This document shows positions 23,594-35,559 of a DNA stretch of 64,000 nt, piece after piece. Position 1 is the first letter of the stretch; each line of letters opens with the position of its first letter. This DNA is from Pleurostoma richardsiae. Its lineage: Eukaryota > Ascomycota > Sordariomycetes > Calosphaeriales > Pleurostomataceae. The stretch is from positions 1,736,001 to 1,800,000 of the forward strand of contig JANBVO010000003.1 in NCBI GenBank assembly GCA_030052745.1. The letters are read 5' to 3'. Both the position numbers and the translations under genes were made by a program. The notes under the pieces are model-generated. The model was not told the DNA's origin and did not search any database. It saw only the letters and a program-made list of their open reading frames with translations.

Positions 23594-26492
23594 CTTGATT
23601 GTTTCAGATCCGAGAGATAGCGAGATAATGACAGATTGCTGCTTCTGAAGAACTTAATTACTTGATGTCAATATATCATACACGCTATCTGGATAACCTC
23701 GAGTTCGTGTGAACGACTCTGCTGGGACAGGGTAACTCGCGTGAAAGGAGATTACTTGCAGGTATGGGACTACTGAAAGGAAAGAACGTACCGTGATAGG
23801 ACAGAGAAATCACACTACAGTGACGAGGACACCGACTAATCTCACGTCCCTTGAGGCTTCTGCCAGTCTGGCTTAGGAACTGATGTGTACCTAGATTGAG
23901 GCCTGCAGGACTAGATCAAGGACTAAGAGTGAAACCTTTGATATTGTCAGTCTTTGACTTCAATAGTTCATGTCAAGAGAAGGAAATATTCGGAGACTTG
24001 AAGGAGATACAGGCCCCCGGAGGAGGAAGTGGTAGACGACGAGAAGAGGGTGATGGTAGAAAGAGCATAGGAAGTGGGACAGCACGACGAACAGTGAAAT
24101 ATATCGAGGCAATGACGAACATAGGGAGTGAGCAAAATGAGTTGAACGGTCTAGGCAGCGACTAGATAAACCTCAGATGAGGTGCACATTGAGGAGCTCA
24201 ACCGGGTGCAGGGAGAGAAAAGGCAAGCTCAAGGGAGGGGCATGCTGTAAGTGACAACAGAATGAAGATCAAGCGAGCAGCTCGAACGCGCAATATGTAG
24301 GATATATTTATACGTTGACGGCTAAGAAAAAGAAGATTGGGTACGTAGGTCCTTCAGGACTGCAACAAGGACGAGCAGCCCCAAGTGATCGCTCAAGAAG
24401 AAGTAATACGTACCACATGAGATCGCCCATTGAAGCGCGACTGTAGCTTGACTGCGGCGCGACTACGCCGTGTAGCTTGTTTTAGGAGAATATGGCCTCC
24501 TATCGTGACTCTCTCCCAGAATGTGGACCTCAGGTAGCCTGGACTTGACGAGATAGTATACACGCCGCCTGTTTGAGTGCGTCGCTCTTGCGAGTTGGAT
24601 ACAGTAGTAGTTGTTGTCCTATTCGGCAGCCTTGAAGGGAATGCAGTATGATGACGGGCCGACACCTCGAGGAGGAGAAAGGATGTAAAGACGAGAAAGA
24701 ATGATGGAGAGGAGAGAAGTAAAGGTGAAGGTGGAGGTCTCTGGTGTAAAATGTCGCCAATGAGCTTGGAACAAACCAGAGCGAGAGTTCGTGTCTGGAG
24801 GGGAAAATACGGAGGCGACAGATGGGAAAGGCTTGAAAGCAGAAGATACTGTGATGGGCGACGAGGCGGCGAGGTTGTTCGTGCCCTACAGTGCAGATGC
24901 TCTGACAGTAAATATGGCTGGTCTGCAACGCCTTGAAATAGGTGCCGAGATGGACACAAGGGTGAGTGAATCAGATGTCGGCCGGCAAGGCCAAACCCTG
25001 ACGGCTCACAGTCGTGAAGGAAGGTAGAGAGTGGTGAGGCGATGTATCTCTAAGGGGAGGACGCGATTAAAGTGAGTCAATCTTGGACTGAAGATAAGGT
25101 GGGAAATAGTTGGCGAACTTGGGAACGGCGGCGGTTGAGAGAATGTGTGCGTGAGAGAGAGAGGGAGAGGTTGTTATTGTTGGGGGCGGGAAAGGGCGAG
25201 GAAGAAAAGTTTACCAAGGGACGCGACTTTTGGCCGAAAGGCGTGGATGGCCTTCACGCTCCATCACTCACTCTTCATCCGGAAGGTTCGACGGCCTCAC
25301 AGGTGGCATCTCTCATCGTGAGGAAGGAGCGGCCGGCCCCCCTGAAAGGCCCGTGCAGATAAACAGCCCGGCTGGTCAATGTCTTGCACCCCTTGAACGT
25401 GCACGGGCACCCTGATGGTACGATAGCAGAAGCCAATATCACCAGGCACAACTCAGAGTTAGACGCTTAAACTTCGGTAGTCGACGTATTATTGATCACC
25501 AAACGCAGACTCGTGCAAATACTACCATCCACTACCTGTCGAGACAGAGCATAGCATTTGTCCCTTGGACGTCATGCTACAGGTAGAAAAGGCGATAATC
25601 CCTAAATCACCCCTTGTTAGAACAGATATTCGGTACCCAAAGTCGCCAGGAGAAAGACCAAGTATACGGCGGTGCCTTAGCTCTTCCCGCCCACACCTAT
25701 GTTGAACCTGACCAAGGTCAAGAGCTCAGGGGCTGACATCTCACCCACTCACGTCCATGGGTTGCTAACCTGCTGTCGTACGTCTGGATTAGGTTCTGAC
25801 ATCGGAAACCAAGGATCAATGGCGTTCTTGAACTTACACAATCGATCAATAGTCATCCATCACCGCTTTGAAAATCCTCGCCCCCCCCGTTCACTGTCAC
25901 TCTCCGCTGATCGGGCTGTATTATATTTTCGCGATAGGGTCCATATAAACCGGGTGGACTATCAACGGTTTGCTACCAGCCGAAGATGCTCTTGCAGTCA
26001 AGCAATGGTATCCCGCTGTAGGTTAGCCAGTATGGAGTGTTGGTTCAGCGGCTTTGCCATGAAGTGATGGGTCGATGCTAAAGAACCGCATCCCTGTCAC
26101 ATCTGTGACGATGCCGGAAGCCGCCAATGTGGCTAGCCGATAGATCTGCGGGGATGCTACGGCATCGAGTGTGGGGAATGTGGGGGACACGAGAGGCCGG
26201 CAAAGAGGCGCGGGACTAGCCTTCGGTGGCCCTCGGCGCGTTGGGGATGCAAGTTGGGGTTCCCCTAGCCGGCCGAGGTATTTCAATACCCAAGGTGCAT
26301 GGCGGCTGCACTAGCCTGCGCATTCTCCCCCGACCCTCCTCGACCTCTCTTAATTGCCTCCCCGACCTGTTTATCCAGAAGACGCTGTAACTGGCGAATC
26401 TGCGAAAAGGGAGAGGATTCACTCGGTAAAGGTCGAATAACAGAGGGCAGTCAATTGCGCAGGAACGAGCATCGTGAAGCTGTCGTGGAGAA
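23594..26492. other. 2.9 kb gene-free interval between divergent genes
   Basis: Between the AlkB-like gene (minus) and the CoA-ligase gene (plus). On the minus strand about 24,600-24,960 is pyrimidine-rich, like a fungal 5' leader. The open frame at 24393-24959 (minus) is low complexity and lacks motifs. Purine-rich (GA)n sequence lies near 25,140-25,200. No gene called; a non-coding transcript or a distant leader exon cannot be excluded. Confidence 0.5.
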
Positions 26493-28578
26493 ATGGTCTT
26501 CGTTCCGCCGGCATGGGTACCGAAACTCCCCTTCGGTAGGTGCACTCTGGACGACGAACTATCCCGCCAAGTCTGGGGTACTAACCGGGTGTCCGCCGCC
26601 AACAACAGACCCGCCGGACTCGATTCCCATAGTGGAGTTCATGAGCGATGAGAAGTACGGGCGCTACCCCCTCTCTAAGAGCCGTAACCCCTTCACCTGT
26701 GGTCTCACTGGTCGGACCTTCACGTCCGCGCAGGTCTTCGAGCGGACGGAGAACCTCGCGAAGGCCTTGGGCAAGCGGATGGGCTGGGTCCCCAACGACG
26801 GTACTACCTGGGATAAAGTGGTTGGCGTCTTCTCTTTAAACACTGTGAGTCGAGGTCGCCTTCGCCCATCCCGCCGATGTCTCTGTGCTGATCGCCAGGA
26901 CTAGATCGATTATGTGACGGTCCTGTATGCAATCCATCGGCTGAACGGTATAGCGACACCCGCAAATGCCGTCTACTCGGCTGCTGAGCTAGGTCACCAG
27001 CTCAAGTCCTCTGGGGCGACAGCACTGTTCACTTGCATACCCCTGCTAGAGACTGCTGTGCGGGCCGCGAAAGCCAGCGGTATCCCCGAAAGCAAGGTGT
27101 TCATCATGGGTATACCAGGTTTTGAGGACAAGCCCCCGTTCGTCACTGTCGAGAACCTCATCGTCGAGGGCGTTAAACTCCCTGCTCTGGATCGCTTAAG
27201 ATGGGGCAAAGGCCAGGGTGCTCGGCAGCCTGCATTTCTTTGCTATTCCAGTGGGACATCTGGGCTGCCGGTAAGTCAGAGAACTGCTCTGTAGGAGATC
27301 CTCAGCTGATGAACATCCTAGAAAGCCGTCATGATCTCGCACCGAAATGTCATTGCAAATGCAATGCAGTACCGGGCGCACGAGAGCGTCGGCAGGGAGA
27401 AGCTTGGCGTCGAGACTCAAGTCATGCTCGGCCTCCTTCCGTTCAGCCACATCTACGGGCTCGTCGTCGGAGCACATGGAGGTCCCTATCGCGGAGACGA
27501 GGTGATCGTATTGCCCAAATTCGAGCTTCCGACATTTCTTCGCGCAGTTGAGAGGTTCAAGATCAACCATCTCCTTCTTGTAAGTCTGCCCCGTGATAAC
27601 TGCAGGATGTCGCTAATGCGATCGTTCAGGTCCCACCCATCGTCATCCGAATAATAAGGAGCCCTGAGGAGTGCAAGAAATACGACTTGAGCAGCGTACG
27701 GTATCTCTACGTCGGCGCCGCGCCGACGGGAGAGGAGACCGTCAAAGAGCTCAAGCAGCTCTATCCCAAATGGAACATTGGGCAAGGCTATGGTTGGTTC
27801 TTCGGCACCCTCGTCCTCTCGGAATACTGACAACCATCTAGGAATGACTGAAACGGCTACGGTCGTTGTCTCAACAAGCGAGCATGACATCCTCAACGGC
27901 TCCTCCGGCTCCCTTGTCCCGGGGACAAGAGCAAAGGTCATCGGCCTGGACGGCAGGGAAGTCACCGGTCACCAGCAGCCGGGCGAGCTGCTCATCCAGT
28001 CACCTTCGGTCACGCTCGGCTACCTCAATAACGAGAAGGCCAGCTCGGAGACCTTCGTCTGGGACGAGGACGGCAGGTGGATCCGGACGGGCGACGAGGT
28101 CATCGTGACGAAGTCTCCCGCCGGGCACGAGCATATTGTTGTCGTGGACAGGATCAAGGAGCTCATCAAGGTCAAGGTAAGCTGGCGCCCCAACAACAGG
28201 AGCTAATGCAGGTAGAAGATATTCAGGTGCTAACGACTCCAATAGGGCCACCAAGTCGCGCCGGCAGAGCTGGAGGCGCATCTCCTCACCCACCCGGCCG
28301 TCTCCGACTGCGCCGTCATCCAGATACCTGACGAGAGGAGCGGCGAGGTGCCAAAGGCCTTCGTCGTCCTAGCCGGAGCATTCGCCGGCAAGCCGCAAGA
28401 AGAGGTGGCGGGAGAGATACTGAAGTTCGTCGAGGAGCACAAGGCGCCGTACAAGTGGATCAAGGGTGGCATCGAGTTCGTAGAAGTCATCCCGAAGAGT
28501 CCCAGTGGCAAGATCCTGCGGAGGCTGCTGAGAGACAAGGAGAAGGCAGCAAGGAAGGCGAAGGGCGCGAAGCTGTAG
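26493..28578 (+). CDS. 4-coumarate-CoA-ligase-like acyl-CoA synthetase, likely peroxisomal
   Basis: AMP-forming adenylate enzyme of the 4CL/acyl-CoA synthetase type, 577 residues. It activates a carboxylic acid through an acyl-AMP to a CoA thioester. Seven exons: 26493-26535, 26609-26844, 26905-27270, 27322-27579, 27630-27792, 27842-28176 and 28246-28578; introns are 49-73 bp. The first junction makes MVFVPPAWVPKLPFDPPDSI, a typical start for this fungal group. Motifs: CYSSGTSGLPKAVMISH (AMP-binding P-loop, across the intron 3 junction), LPFSHIYGLVVGAHGG, QGYGMTETATVV (across intron 5), RWIRTGDEV, DRIKELIKVKGHQVAPAELE (hinge) and PKSPSGKILRR with the catalytic lysine. The C-terminal AKL matches the PTS1 signal, so I infer a peroxisomal location. 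The acid substrate (phenylpropanoid, fatty or other) is not decidable from sequence. Confidence 0.9.
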
Positions 28579-29555
28579 ACTATGTATTAGAGCGATGCGG
28601 GTGAAATCTATGTCCGTCGTAGACTCAAGAGTGCCGTGTCTCGATGACTGCTGCTCGTCTTCTTGCGCCTGTCTAGTTTACCCCCGGCCATCTAGCGATT
28701 CACACAGCCGAATGCATGGGAAGGCCGGCAGGTAGGACAGTGGCATCAACAAGGAGTCCATTGAGCCCCAAACAAAGACGGCAGAGGTCGAAACGCCATG
28801 CCCTGGCTGCAGATCGACGCAACTCATGCCGCATCCTGCAAGCCACTGGCACAGGCGGTTGGACTACCTCAATAACCAGAAAGGGACACCGTATTCGAAC
28901 TGCTCTTAGGTCGCCCACACCATGAATACTGGGTTCGGCTGAACTGATGGGGCGTCTCGCTGGCCAGCAGAAGAAGCTTAAAGGGAAGCTTACGACGGTC
29001 CCACCCGTCAGGCGGAGCTCGCTGTTCCAGGAAAAGTACGGGATGGAGCCCAAACCGCACGCATCGCCATGTCTTCCTGTTTCGGGTGCTCGCAGAGTCT
29101 AGAAAAGGGATCGCAGGAGGAGGGCTACAGGGGTTCGCGAGCGTTTTCAAACACCTGCCAAGAAACTGTGGAGCGATGCTGGGACGAGTCGAGTTCGAGA
29201 TCCGGGCCCGATGGAGCCTCCCCAACAACGACACCCTGCCGGGATCATGGCCCTCCCCTCGAGACGCACCAAAATCCCATTGTCGAGCCTGGGGAGAAGG
29301 CCAACGCACCTTGCTAAGGGGCATAGCGCCGCCGCAGTCTTTCTGCGATCGACGGCGAGGATGTCCGCGCCGTGGCTTGGCGATCCGCCTCGCTCGCCGT
29401 CTCTTAATGGGCGTGGCTCGCTGTTCTCCTCTGGATCCAGATCTTCTGGCCTTTCTAGGTAGGGGACTGGTATCTTGTGCTGTTCTGTTGGGTGCGGTTT
29501 ATTCCTTTTCTTTTTCTCTTTCTCCTTTTTATAAGTCCTCGAGGGCGCAAGCAGG
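28579..29555. other. Spacer before the secreted hydrolase-like gene
   Basis: About 1.0 kb with no recognisable gene. Just before the next ATG a pyrimidine-rich run (about 29500-29532) ends in TTTTTATAAG, a plausible leader and core promoter. Confidence 0.5.
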
Positions 29556-30790
29556 ATGTTGACCATTCGCTCGCCCGTTGCCTTCTTCACCGTGCTGCTC
29601 TTGCTGGGCATCATCACAGATGTGCAAGCAGCGCCGCGGAGGAAGGGCAAGGCGGCGACCGCTGCTACCGCTGCCCAACTGACGCCGCAGCAGCAGGCGG
29701 CCCAGATCCCTCAAGGCATCTCTCAAGCTACCGACGGCTCGACGATCCTGGACACGACGGCGACCGTGAAGTAAGTCCTTCTCTTCCCAGTCTTGTTGAG
29801 CTTGGATGGGCTTCAGGCTGACGTTCTATCATCAGCGGTCTCGATCTCCGTTTCAAGATCAGCGCCCCCGCGGACCAGTTTACCGTCGACTCCGGCGTCA
29901 ATGGGGCCACTCAAGACGCCGGCGCCGCAGGGACAATGGGCCTTAATGTGCTGCTCCACGGTTAGTACCTATCCAGACACCCAGCATTCTTACATAAAGC
30001 GGCCGGATTTTAACACAGGAGACAGGCGACGGCGGCCAGTCCTTCTTCGACTTCCCCAACCAGGCCGTGCAGGGCAACCTGATGGGAGTTGTCGTCCTCG
30101 CACCTTCAGGTAAGCCAGATCCATACCCGGTTCGTCAAAACATGACGGATCCTAACGACCTAAACCGCAGAGCAGCTCCTCTGGGGCCAGTCCGCAGGCC
30201 CTCCCCAGGGCCTCACCCGCGACGACGGCGCCGCCCACTCCCAGGCTGTCGCCGACCTCATCACGCAGGTGCTCCCTCAAGCCGTGGCCTTCAACGCCTC
30301 CAACGTCTTCTTCACCGGCGTCTCCGGCGGCTCCCTCACCCTCTCTGGCTTCTTCGTGCCCGCGCAGCTGTCCGCCTTCGCGCCCGGCACGGGAGTCCTG
30401 CTCATGTGCGGCGCCCTCCCGCCGCAGGTGGACTTCGTCGGCGCCGACGCCGTGGCCTCCTCGACGCGCATCCACTTCCAGAGCACGCAGGAGGAGCTGG
30501 CCCTGCTGCAGCCGGCGATCCCGCAGGCCATCGCCGCGTACGAGCAGCTGGCCGTCGACGCGGGGCTGGACGCCGCGCAGGTCAGCGCGCTGCAGACGGT
30601 GGACAACACGCCGGTGGGCGGGCACTGCGAGTTCGACGAGCAGGGGTTCTCGAGCGGGATCCAGCTCATTGCCGATAACTTCGCCAACATCATGCAGGGA
30701 GGGGACGGGGCCGTGGCAGGGATCAACACGGATACGGTGCTGAAGGGGGTTGTCGGCAATGAGGACTTGCAGTTCTCTGGGGCAAGCTAG
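29556..30790 (+). CDS. Secreted alpha/beta-hydrolase-like protein
   Basis: 347-residue secreted protein from four exons: 29556-29770, 29836-29960, 30026-30109 and 30171-30790. The signal peptide is clear (FFTVLLLLGIITDVQA). After a Gln/Ala-rich linker the mature part begins GLDLRFKISAPADQF. Joining exons 2 to 4 gives LNVLLHGDGGQSFFDFP and VVVLAPSEQLLWGQSAG, an alpha/beta-hydrolase style oxyanion-strand order. FFTGVSGGSLTLSGFF holds a G-x-S-x-G nucleophile elbow. A late His in VGGHCEFDEQGF is a candidate for the catalytic His. I believe relatives in fungal genomes often carry the misleading label cyclin-like F-box protein; nothing here supports an F-box. The substrate is unknown. The next gene downstream (GAD) is convergent. 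Confidence 0.72.
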
Positions 30791-31171
30791 ATGAGGAGGT
30801 TTCGATAAAGCAGTCGATGTACCAAAAGATGAAACGGACACTAGATATCTCCTGTTCTCACGCCCTTTGAGTGACGACGTAGAGACTGCGTAAGACCAAG
30901 TGATTAATACGGACTGACTGGCCTCTGTAAGAGTCGGTGAAGTCTCATGAATGACTTGGACATCCGCCTCGGCTTCGTTATTGACGAGATTAGACAAAGA
31001 GTACCTTATAGGGTGCAAGGAGGATGTTAAAAGAAGGAAGCCAGCGGCGCTCAATACCTGACATATTCTCCCTGGTCATCAGACCCGTAAGCAAGCTTTT
31101 AGATGCCAGAAACTCCAAGCAAAACGAACGTCCTCGCTTATAAACTTTCGTATGTCCCAACCTGTAATCCC
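30791..31171. other. Convergent 3' spacer
   Basis: 381 bp between the hydrolase-like gene and the glutamate decarboxylase stop. No gene seen. Confidence 0.55.
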
Positions 31172-33088
31172 TCAGCACACACTCCGATGAATCCCCTCCG
31201 CCATCCTTTTCGCACCATCCCCCACCGTCCTCGCCACATTCTCCCCCTCCACCCTCGCCTCCTCGACCGCCTTCTCGCTCCTGAGCCTCACCCTCGGCGC
31301 CCCGCGCGTCAGCACCGACAGGTCCGCCCCGCTGTCCCGCATCAGCCGCTCCGTGACGTCGCAGACGTCGCCGACCAGCCGGTCCAGCAGGTCGAAGCTC
31401 ATGCTCTCGCGCACCACGACCCGCAGGATCTCCGTGCCGTCCTCACCTGGCGGCAGCGCGTAGTTGGGCACGATCCACTGCTTGGCCCGCAGCATCAGCG
31501 ACACCGTGTCCTGCTTGACCGCCGGGAACTCCGTCCGGAAGGCGTCGGAGAAGCGGAAGGCCACGACGGGCAGGCCCGCCACGTAGTCGGCCGAGGTCTC
31601 GCCGCGCGCGGGCTGCTTCGCCTCAGCGGCCGCGCCGCTCAGCGTGCCCTTTACCTTGTCGGTCAGGCTGCCGGCCGAGGGGGTGGAGGCCGACACGCGG
31701 CGGTGGATGTCGGACACGCAGGTGTACCAACCGGTCGCCTCCAGGCTCTTGGACAGCAGGCGCGCGTTGGCGAGGCAGTTCTCCATGATCTCGCGGTAGC
31801 CGGAGAAACCCAGGTGGATGAGGTTGTAGTACTGGACTATAACCTGGGCTCCGGGCCGGGAGAAGTTGAGGGTGAAGGACTTCTCGGTGCCGCCGAGGTA
31901 ATGAAGCTCGAAGATGAGATCCTCGGGCAGGAATGACTGATCTCGCCAGATGATCCAGCCCAGACCGGCGTAAACGAGACCATATTTGTGGCCGGACGTG
32001 TTGATCGATTTGACGCGTGGAAGTTCGAAGTTCCTTGACGAAGTCTCAGGACATATCCACATGACAACTGGAGGAGGCAACTTACCACTTCGGTCCACCT
32101 GCCCCGGCGTGGGTAAAGGGGGCAACGAACCCTCCGCTTGCAGCGTCGACGTGAATGGGGATGTCTATGCCAGTCCTCTCCTGATATTCATCGAGAATCT
32201 TAGAGATCTCCTCTACCGGCTCGTAGTGACCGGTATAGGTGCTCCCGAGGATAATGAACACACCAATGGTGTTCTCGTCGATATTCTCCTTCACCAGATC
32301 GGGGTCTAGACGGTACTGGCTCTTGGCGGAGACCGGTAGGATACGCGCCTCGACGTCGAAGTAGCGAGCGAATTTCTCCAGAGCGACCTGCGCGTTTGCC
32401 CCCATGATGATGTTGGGCCTGTACGCGTCCTTTCCCTCCGCCTTCCGGCGCAGCTGCCAGCGCCTCTTCATCGCCAGTCCGCCGAGGTGAATCGCCTCGG
32501 AAGAGCCGGTGGTGGCCGAGCCGATGGCCTTCTCGCTCGGCTGGGCGCCCCAGAGATGCGCCAGGATGCTAACACAGCGCTCATGGATAGCGAGCATGGC
32601 AGGGTACTCGTCAGCGTCAGCGAGATTCTTGGCAATGTTCTCGGCCATGAGCTGCTGGACGTTGGGCTCTCCGTAGGTGTTGACGAAGCTTGGGAGCCGG
32701 TCTGTTAGCGGTTTCGGCACAAAGACGATCGAAGAAGGTACCAAGCTTACCTCGCGAGATTGAGGTTGGGCCGGCCGTCAAGCTCGAGCTCGTCTCGCAG
32801 CATCGAGTAGACTGTGTCGCCAGGGGCTCCCTCCTCTGGGATCCTGAACTTGGGGATCTCCGTCTGGGCCTCATAGCGAGTGCCGGAGTAGGGGGTCAGA
32901 TGGGTCGGCGGAGCTGCTTCCCCTCGATCCCCTGCCTCCGCAAGGCGGACATCGCGGAGGCGTGAGATGACATCCTCCGGATCGATCTGCGGTCCAGTAT
33001 GTTAGCAGCCACCTTGCTACGCCCCTCGGTCTGACGGGCTTTCACGGATGTCTGATGTCGAAGAACTTACATGGCGTGCCAAGACCAT
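31172..33088 (-). CDS. Glutamate decarboxylase
   Basis: PLP-dependent decarboxylase of the GAD family, converting glutamate to GABA and CO2; 572 residues. Exons: 33088-33071 (only MVLARH), 32986-32751, 32688-32086 and 32033-31172. The second junction restores NLNLASFVNTYGEPN, and the third restores KWNFELPRVKSINTSGHKYG, whose lysine binds PLP. Also visible are TTGSSEAIHLGGLAMKRRW, GSTYTGHYEPVEEI and IHVDAASGGFVAPF (the Asp that contacts the pyridine nitrogen). A Ser/Ala-rich insert (about SASTPSAGSLTDKVKGTLSG) sits in the C-terminal domain. No Trp/Lys calmodulin-binding tail like that of plant GADs is evident. In fungi GAD feeds the GABA shunt and stress or conidiation responses (family knowledge). 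Confidence 0.92.
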
Positions 33089-33958
33089 CGTTGAGAGCTA
33101 AAACACTGTTGATGGGCCGACGGACAAGTCAAACTGTCGCCGAAATGAGAGAAATACGCCTTAAAAAAGCAGCTAGAATGAGGATGGAGTGATGCACGAC
33201 AATCTGTTGATATCCGTGAGGAAGCTCCAAACCACATGCGCATTTGGCCGATGGTCTGATCGATCCACGTTGGCGTCGTCACTTTATTTATGTGTCTTGC
33301 GGCAGTTGAGCTATGACGACATAGCCCTCAGCTGTTTGGAGCTTTCACGCAGCTTCGTGAAAAGCCTTCATCGTCACGCACATCACTCTGCCCGACACTT
33401 ATTGGCCTGCTTTCAGGCGTTTTCACGCCCTGGCTTTTGGATGCGGGGGCAAATAGGATTCACAGCTTGAGGGAGCTGAGTCGTCTGCTTGCGTCCCCTC
33501 TCTCTGACTAACAACCGAATAGGCCACGCGCTGTTATTCATCCCCTTGCGAGAAAACGCCGAAACAAACCCTCGCCATCTTCGCTGGTTCGCTAGTTTGA
33601 TACTGTTGGTCTAAGTTTTGTCTAGAATGCAGTATTTACGCAGTAACAGCATGGAAAGCCGGAATCGATGGGAGACTGATTGATACTTGCTACGCTACAG
33701 CGGGAACCTGTACCCGGTTGGAGCCGACCTCTCCATCAGCAACTTCTTGACGGACAAATTTAGGCGACTGATGGGTACAACCGCTTGCAGTTTGTCATTT
33801 TTTACATCAATTTGATTTTCTCAGGTCTGTTCTTTGTTCGGTAGGTCATTTGGAATCAAGATCGGTATGCAAGTGATAAATCCAGCAAAAACCAGGCCAA
33901 CACTGTCATACTCCACCACCAAGCGGCGCAGCAATGCCATGATGAATGAAGCCAATGC
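33089..33958. other. Spacer upstream of glutamate decarboxylase
   Basis: 870 bp with the GAD promoter and the 3' region of the Rad51-like gene. Only short frames (for example 33189-33470) without motifs. Confidence 0.55.
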
Positions 33959-35559
33959 TCACCCCCTCCTGCCTCCAAACCCGCCCGCGACGCGAATCTC
34001 CCCAACGAACACCTTCTTCGCCTCGAACGCATCCACGATAATCAACCCACCCTCCCCGTTCCTCCGGACGTCGACAGCCCCCCACCTCTGCTCCCGGCTC
34101 CGCCTCTGGCCCCTCCCTTCTCCGCCCCCCTCGGCTCCCGGCCCGGGCTCCTCCCAGACCCCGATCTCGTCGAGCAGCACCTCCACCACCCACGCGTAGT
34201 CCACCAGCCCCCGGACGTCCGTCCCGCCCGCGGCGATCTGCGAGTGCGGCGGCGGCGCGAATAGCACCTCGGCGTCCGCCCGAGTCCGGGGCACCCGCGT
34301 GCACAGCAGGTGCAGGTCCAGCAGCTGCGTGAAGACGAGACCGAAAGAGGGTTTGTTGCGCCGCGCCTCCACGGCGCCGTAGTTGCGGTAGTTTGCACTG
34401 GCAGGCTGCGGGCTGAAGATGGAGCGCAGGGTCCGGTCAAGGGGCCGCGAAGGCCTTGTCGCTGCGGTGCCGGGCTCGGGGGGGCGTGGGGGAGGAGCAT
34501 CGGGGTCTGCTGGGTGTAGCAGGTGGTCTGCCGTTGTATTTACTGAGGTGGCGTCTGGGGACGAGGTGGTCGAATTGAGTATCATCACGAGCGGCCCGCC
34601 GTGCTCTGGACAGCGTGTGACGTAACGGAGGTGGGAGGTCAGGAGTTGGAGCATGGTGTGCGCGGTCTGGCGGTCGCGTTGGGCGAAGAAGGCGGTTAGG
34701 AGCTGCGACATGTGGGTGATGAGTATGATATCTGGGGCGACTACTGACGGAGGCGCGACCTTCTGGGCAATGGGCTTGTTCTCTTCTAGATTTCGACCGG
34801 AAGCCTGTTCTTCTGCTTTTCCGGGTGCCGAGTTCTTTGTCGAGTCTCCGCTTGATGATTCTAGGGGCGACATGCCATCTTCCTCCTCGCTGTCCATGAT
34901 CTCAGTCTTTTGCTTTAGTGACGGGCTCGGCTGCTGTATGGACGGCGGTTCAGGCGGCGGTTCAGCATTGTTTCTAGCACCTCTAGGCCCCGTAGTCGTG
35001 GAACCTGCAGCTGTGCTCTCGTCGAGCTCCCCAAGAACCTCCCAGAGGCCGTCCACGTCAAACACTCGAGAGACCGAGATGCGCTCGAGACACTGCCTAG
35101 CTCGGATCTGCCTGTCGCTCACGTCCCCATGGACGGCTGACACCTGCGCTTTGATGACCGCGCGGAGTTTTGGGAGTAGAGCCGCATTAGAGAGCGTAGT
35201 GATGATCATGGCCTTCGGTTCCGGAAGACGGCCAGGGTGCCCGCCTTCCACCAAGAGGCGCGAGAGTGTCTGCAGCCCTATCTAGCCTGCGTCAGCGGAG
35301 GCATCTTGAAGAGTGCCTTGGCAAGTGAGCATACCGACAGCCCGATCTCCTCTTCCTCGGCGCTCACTCCGACGACACACCCCCTCTCAAAGCCTCCTAA
35401 GAGAACATGCTCATCCAGCTCCCTGCAGCCCGTGCGGCAGTTGCCTCTCGCTCTCAGGCCCTCTCTCCTAGCCGTTTCCTGGCGGAATAGCACGATACCG
35501 GACACCGGCTCCAGGGGAAGGTGGGAGCTGGCTTGGGACAGCGTCGGTTGCTCGTCCAT
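33959..35559 (-). CDS. RecA/Rad51-like protein with degenerate P-loop
   Basis: 511 residues from two exons, 35559-35335 and 35269-33959. The intron 35270-35334 is GTATGC...TGCAG; its 3' end could shift by a few bases. CRTGCRELDEHVLLGGFERG is the pattern that opens the RecA core of Rad51 paralogues (T-G-C-x-E-L-D). At the Walker A position the sequence is VVGVSAEEEEIGLST, where G-x4-GK-T/S is expected, so the invariant lysine is missing. Later RecA-like stretches are AMIITTLSNAALLPKLR, DIILITHMSQLLTAFFAQRD and NKPSFGLVFTQLLDLHLL (strand before the C-terminal hairpin). Long Ser/Pro/Glu linkers break up the fold (about residues 155-230 and 290-330). Probably a non-ATP-binding recombination or repair paralogue; I cannot match it to Rad55, Rad57 or a Shu subunit. 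Confidence 0.65.

Noticed and set aside
24393-24959. 188-codon minus-strand frame in a gene-free interval
   Set aside because: Ser/Leu/Pro/Thr-rich translation of a pyrimidine-rich stretch with no domain; looks like leader sequence.
30152-31054. 300-codon minus-strand frame opposite the hydrolase-like gene
   Set aside because: No motif or plausible protein composition; the plus-strand gene has a signal peptide, introns in phase and a nucleophile motif.
26493-33088. A secondary-metabolite cluster around the CoA ligase, hydrolase and GAD
   Set aside because: No PKS, NRPS, terpene synthase, transporter or pathway regulator is present, and GAD is primary metabolism.
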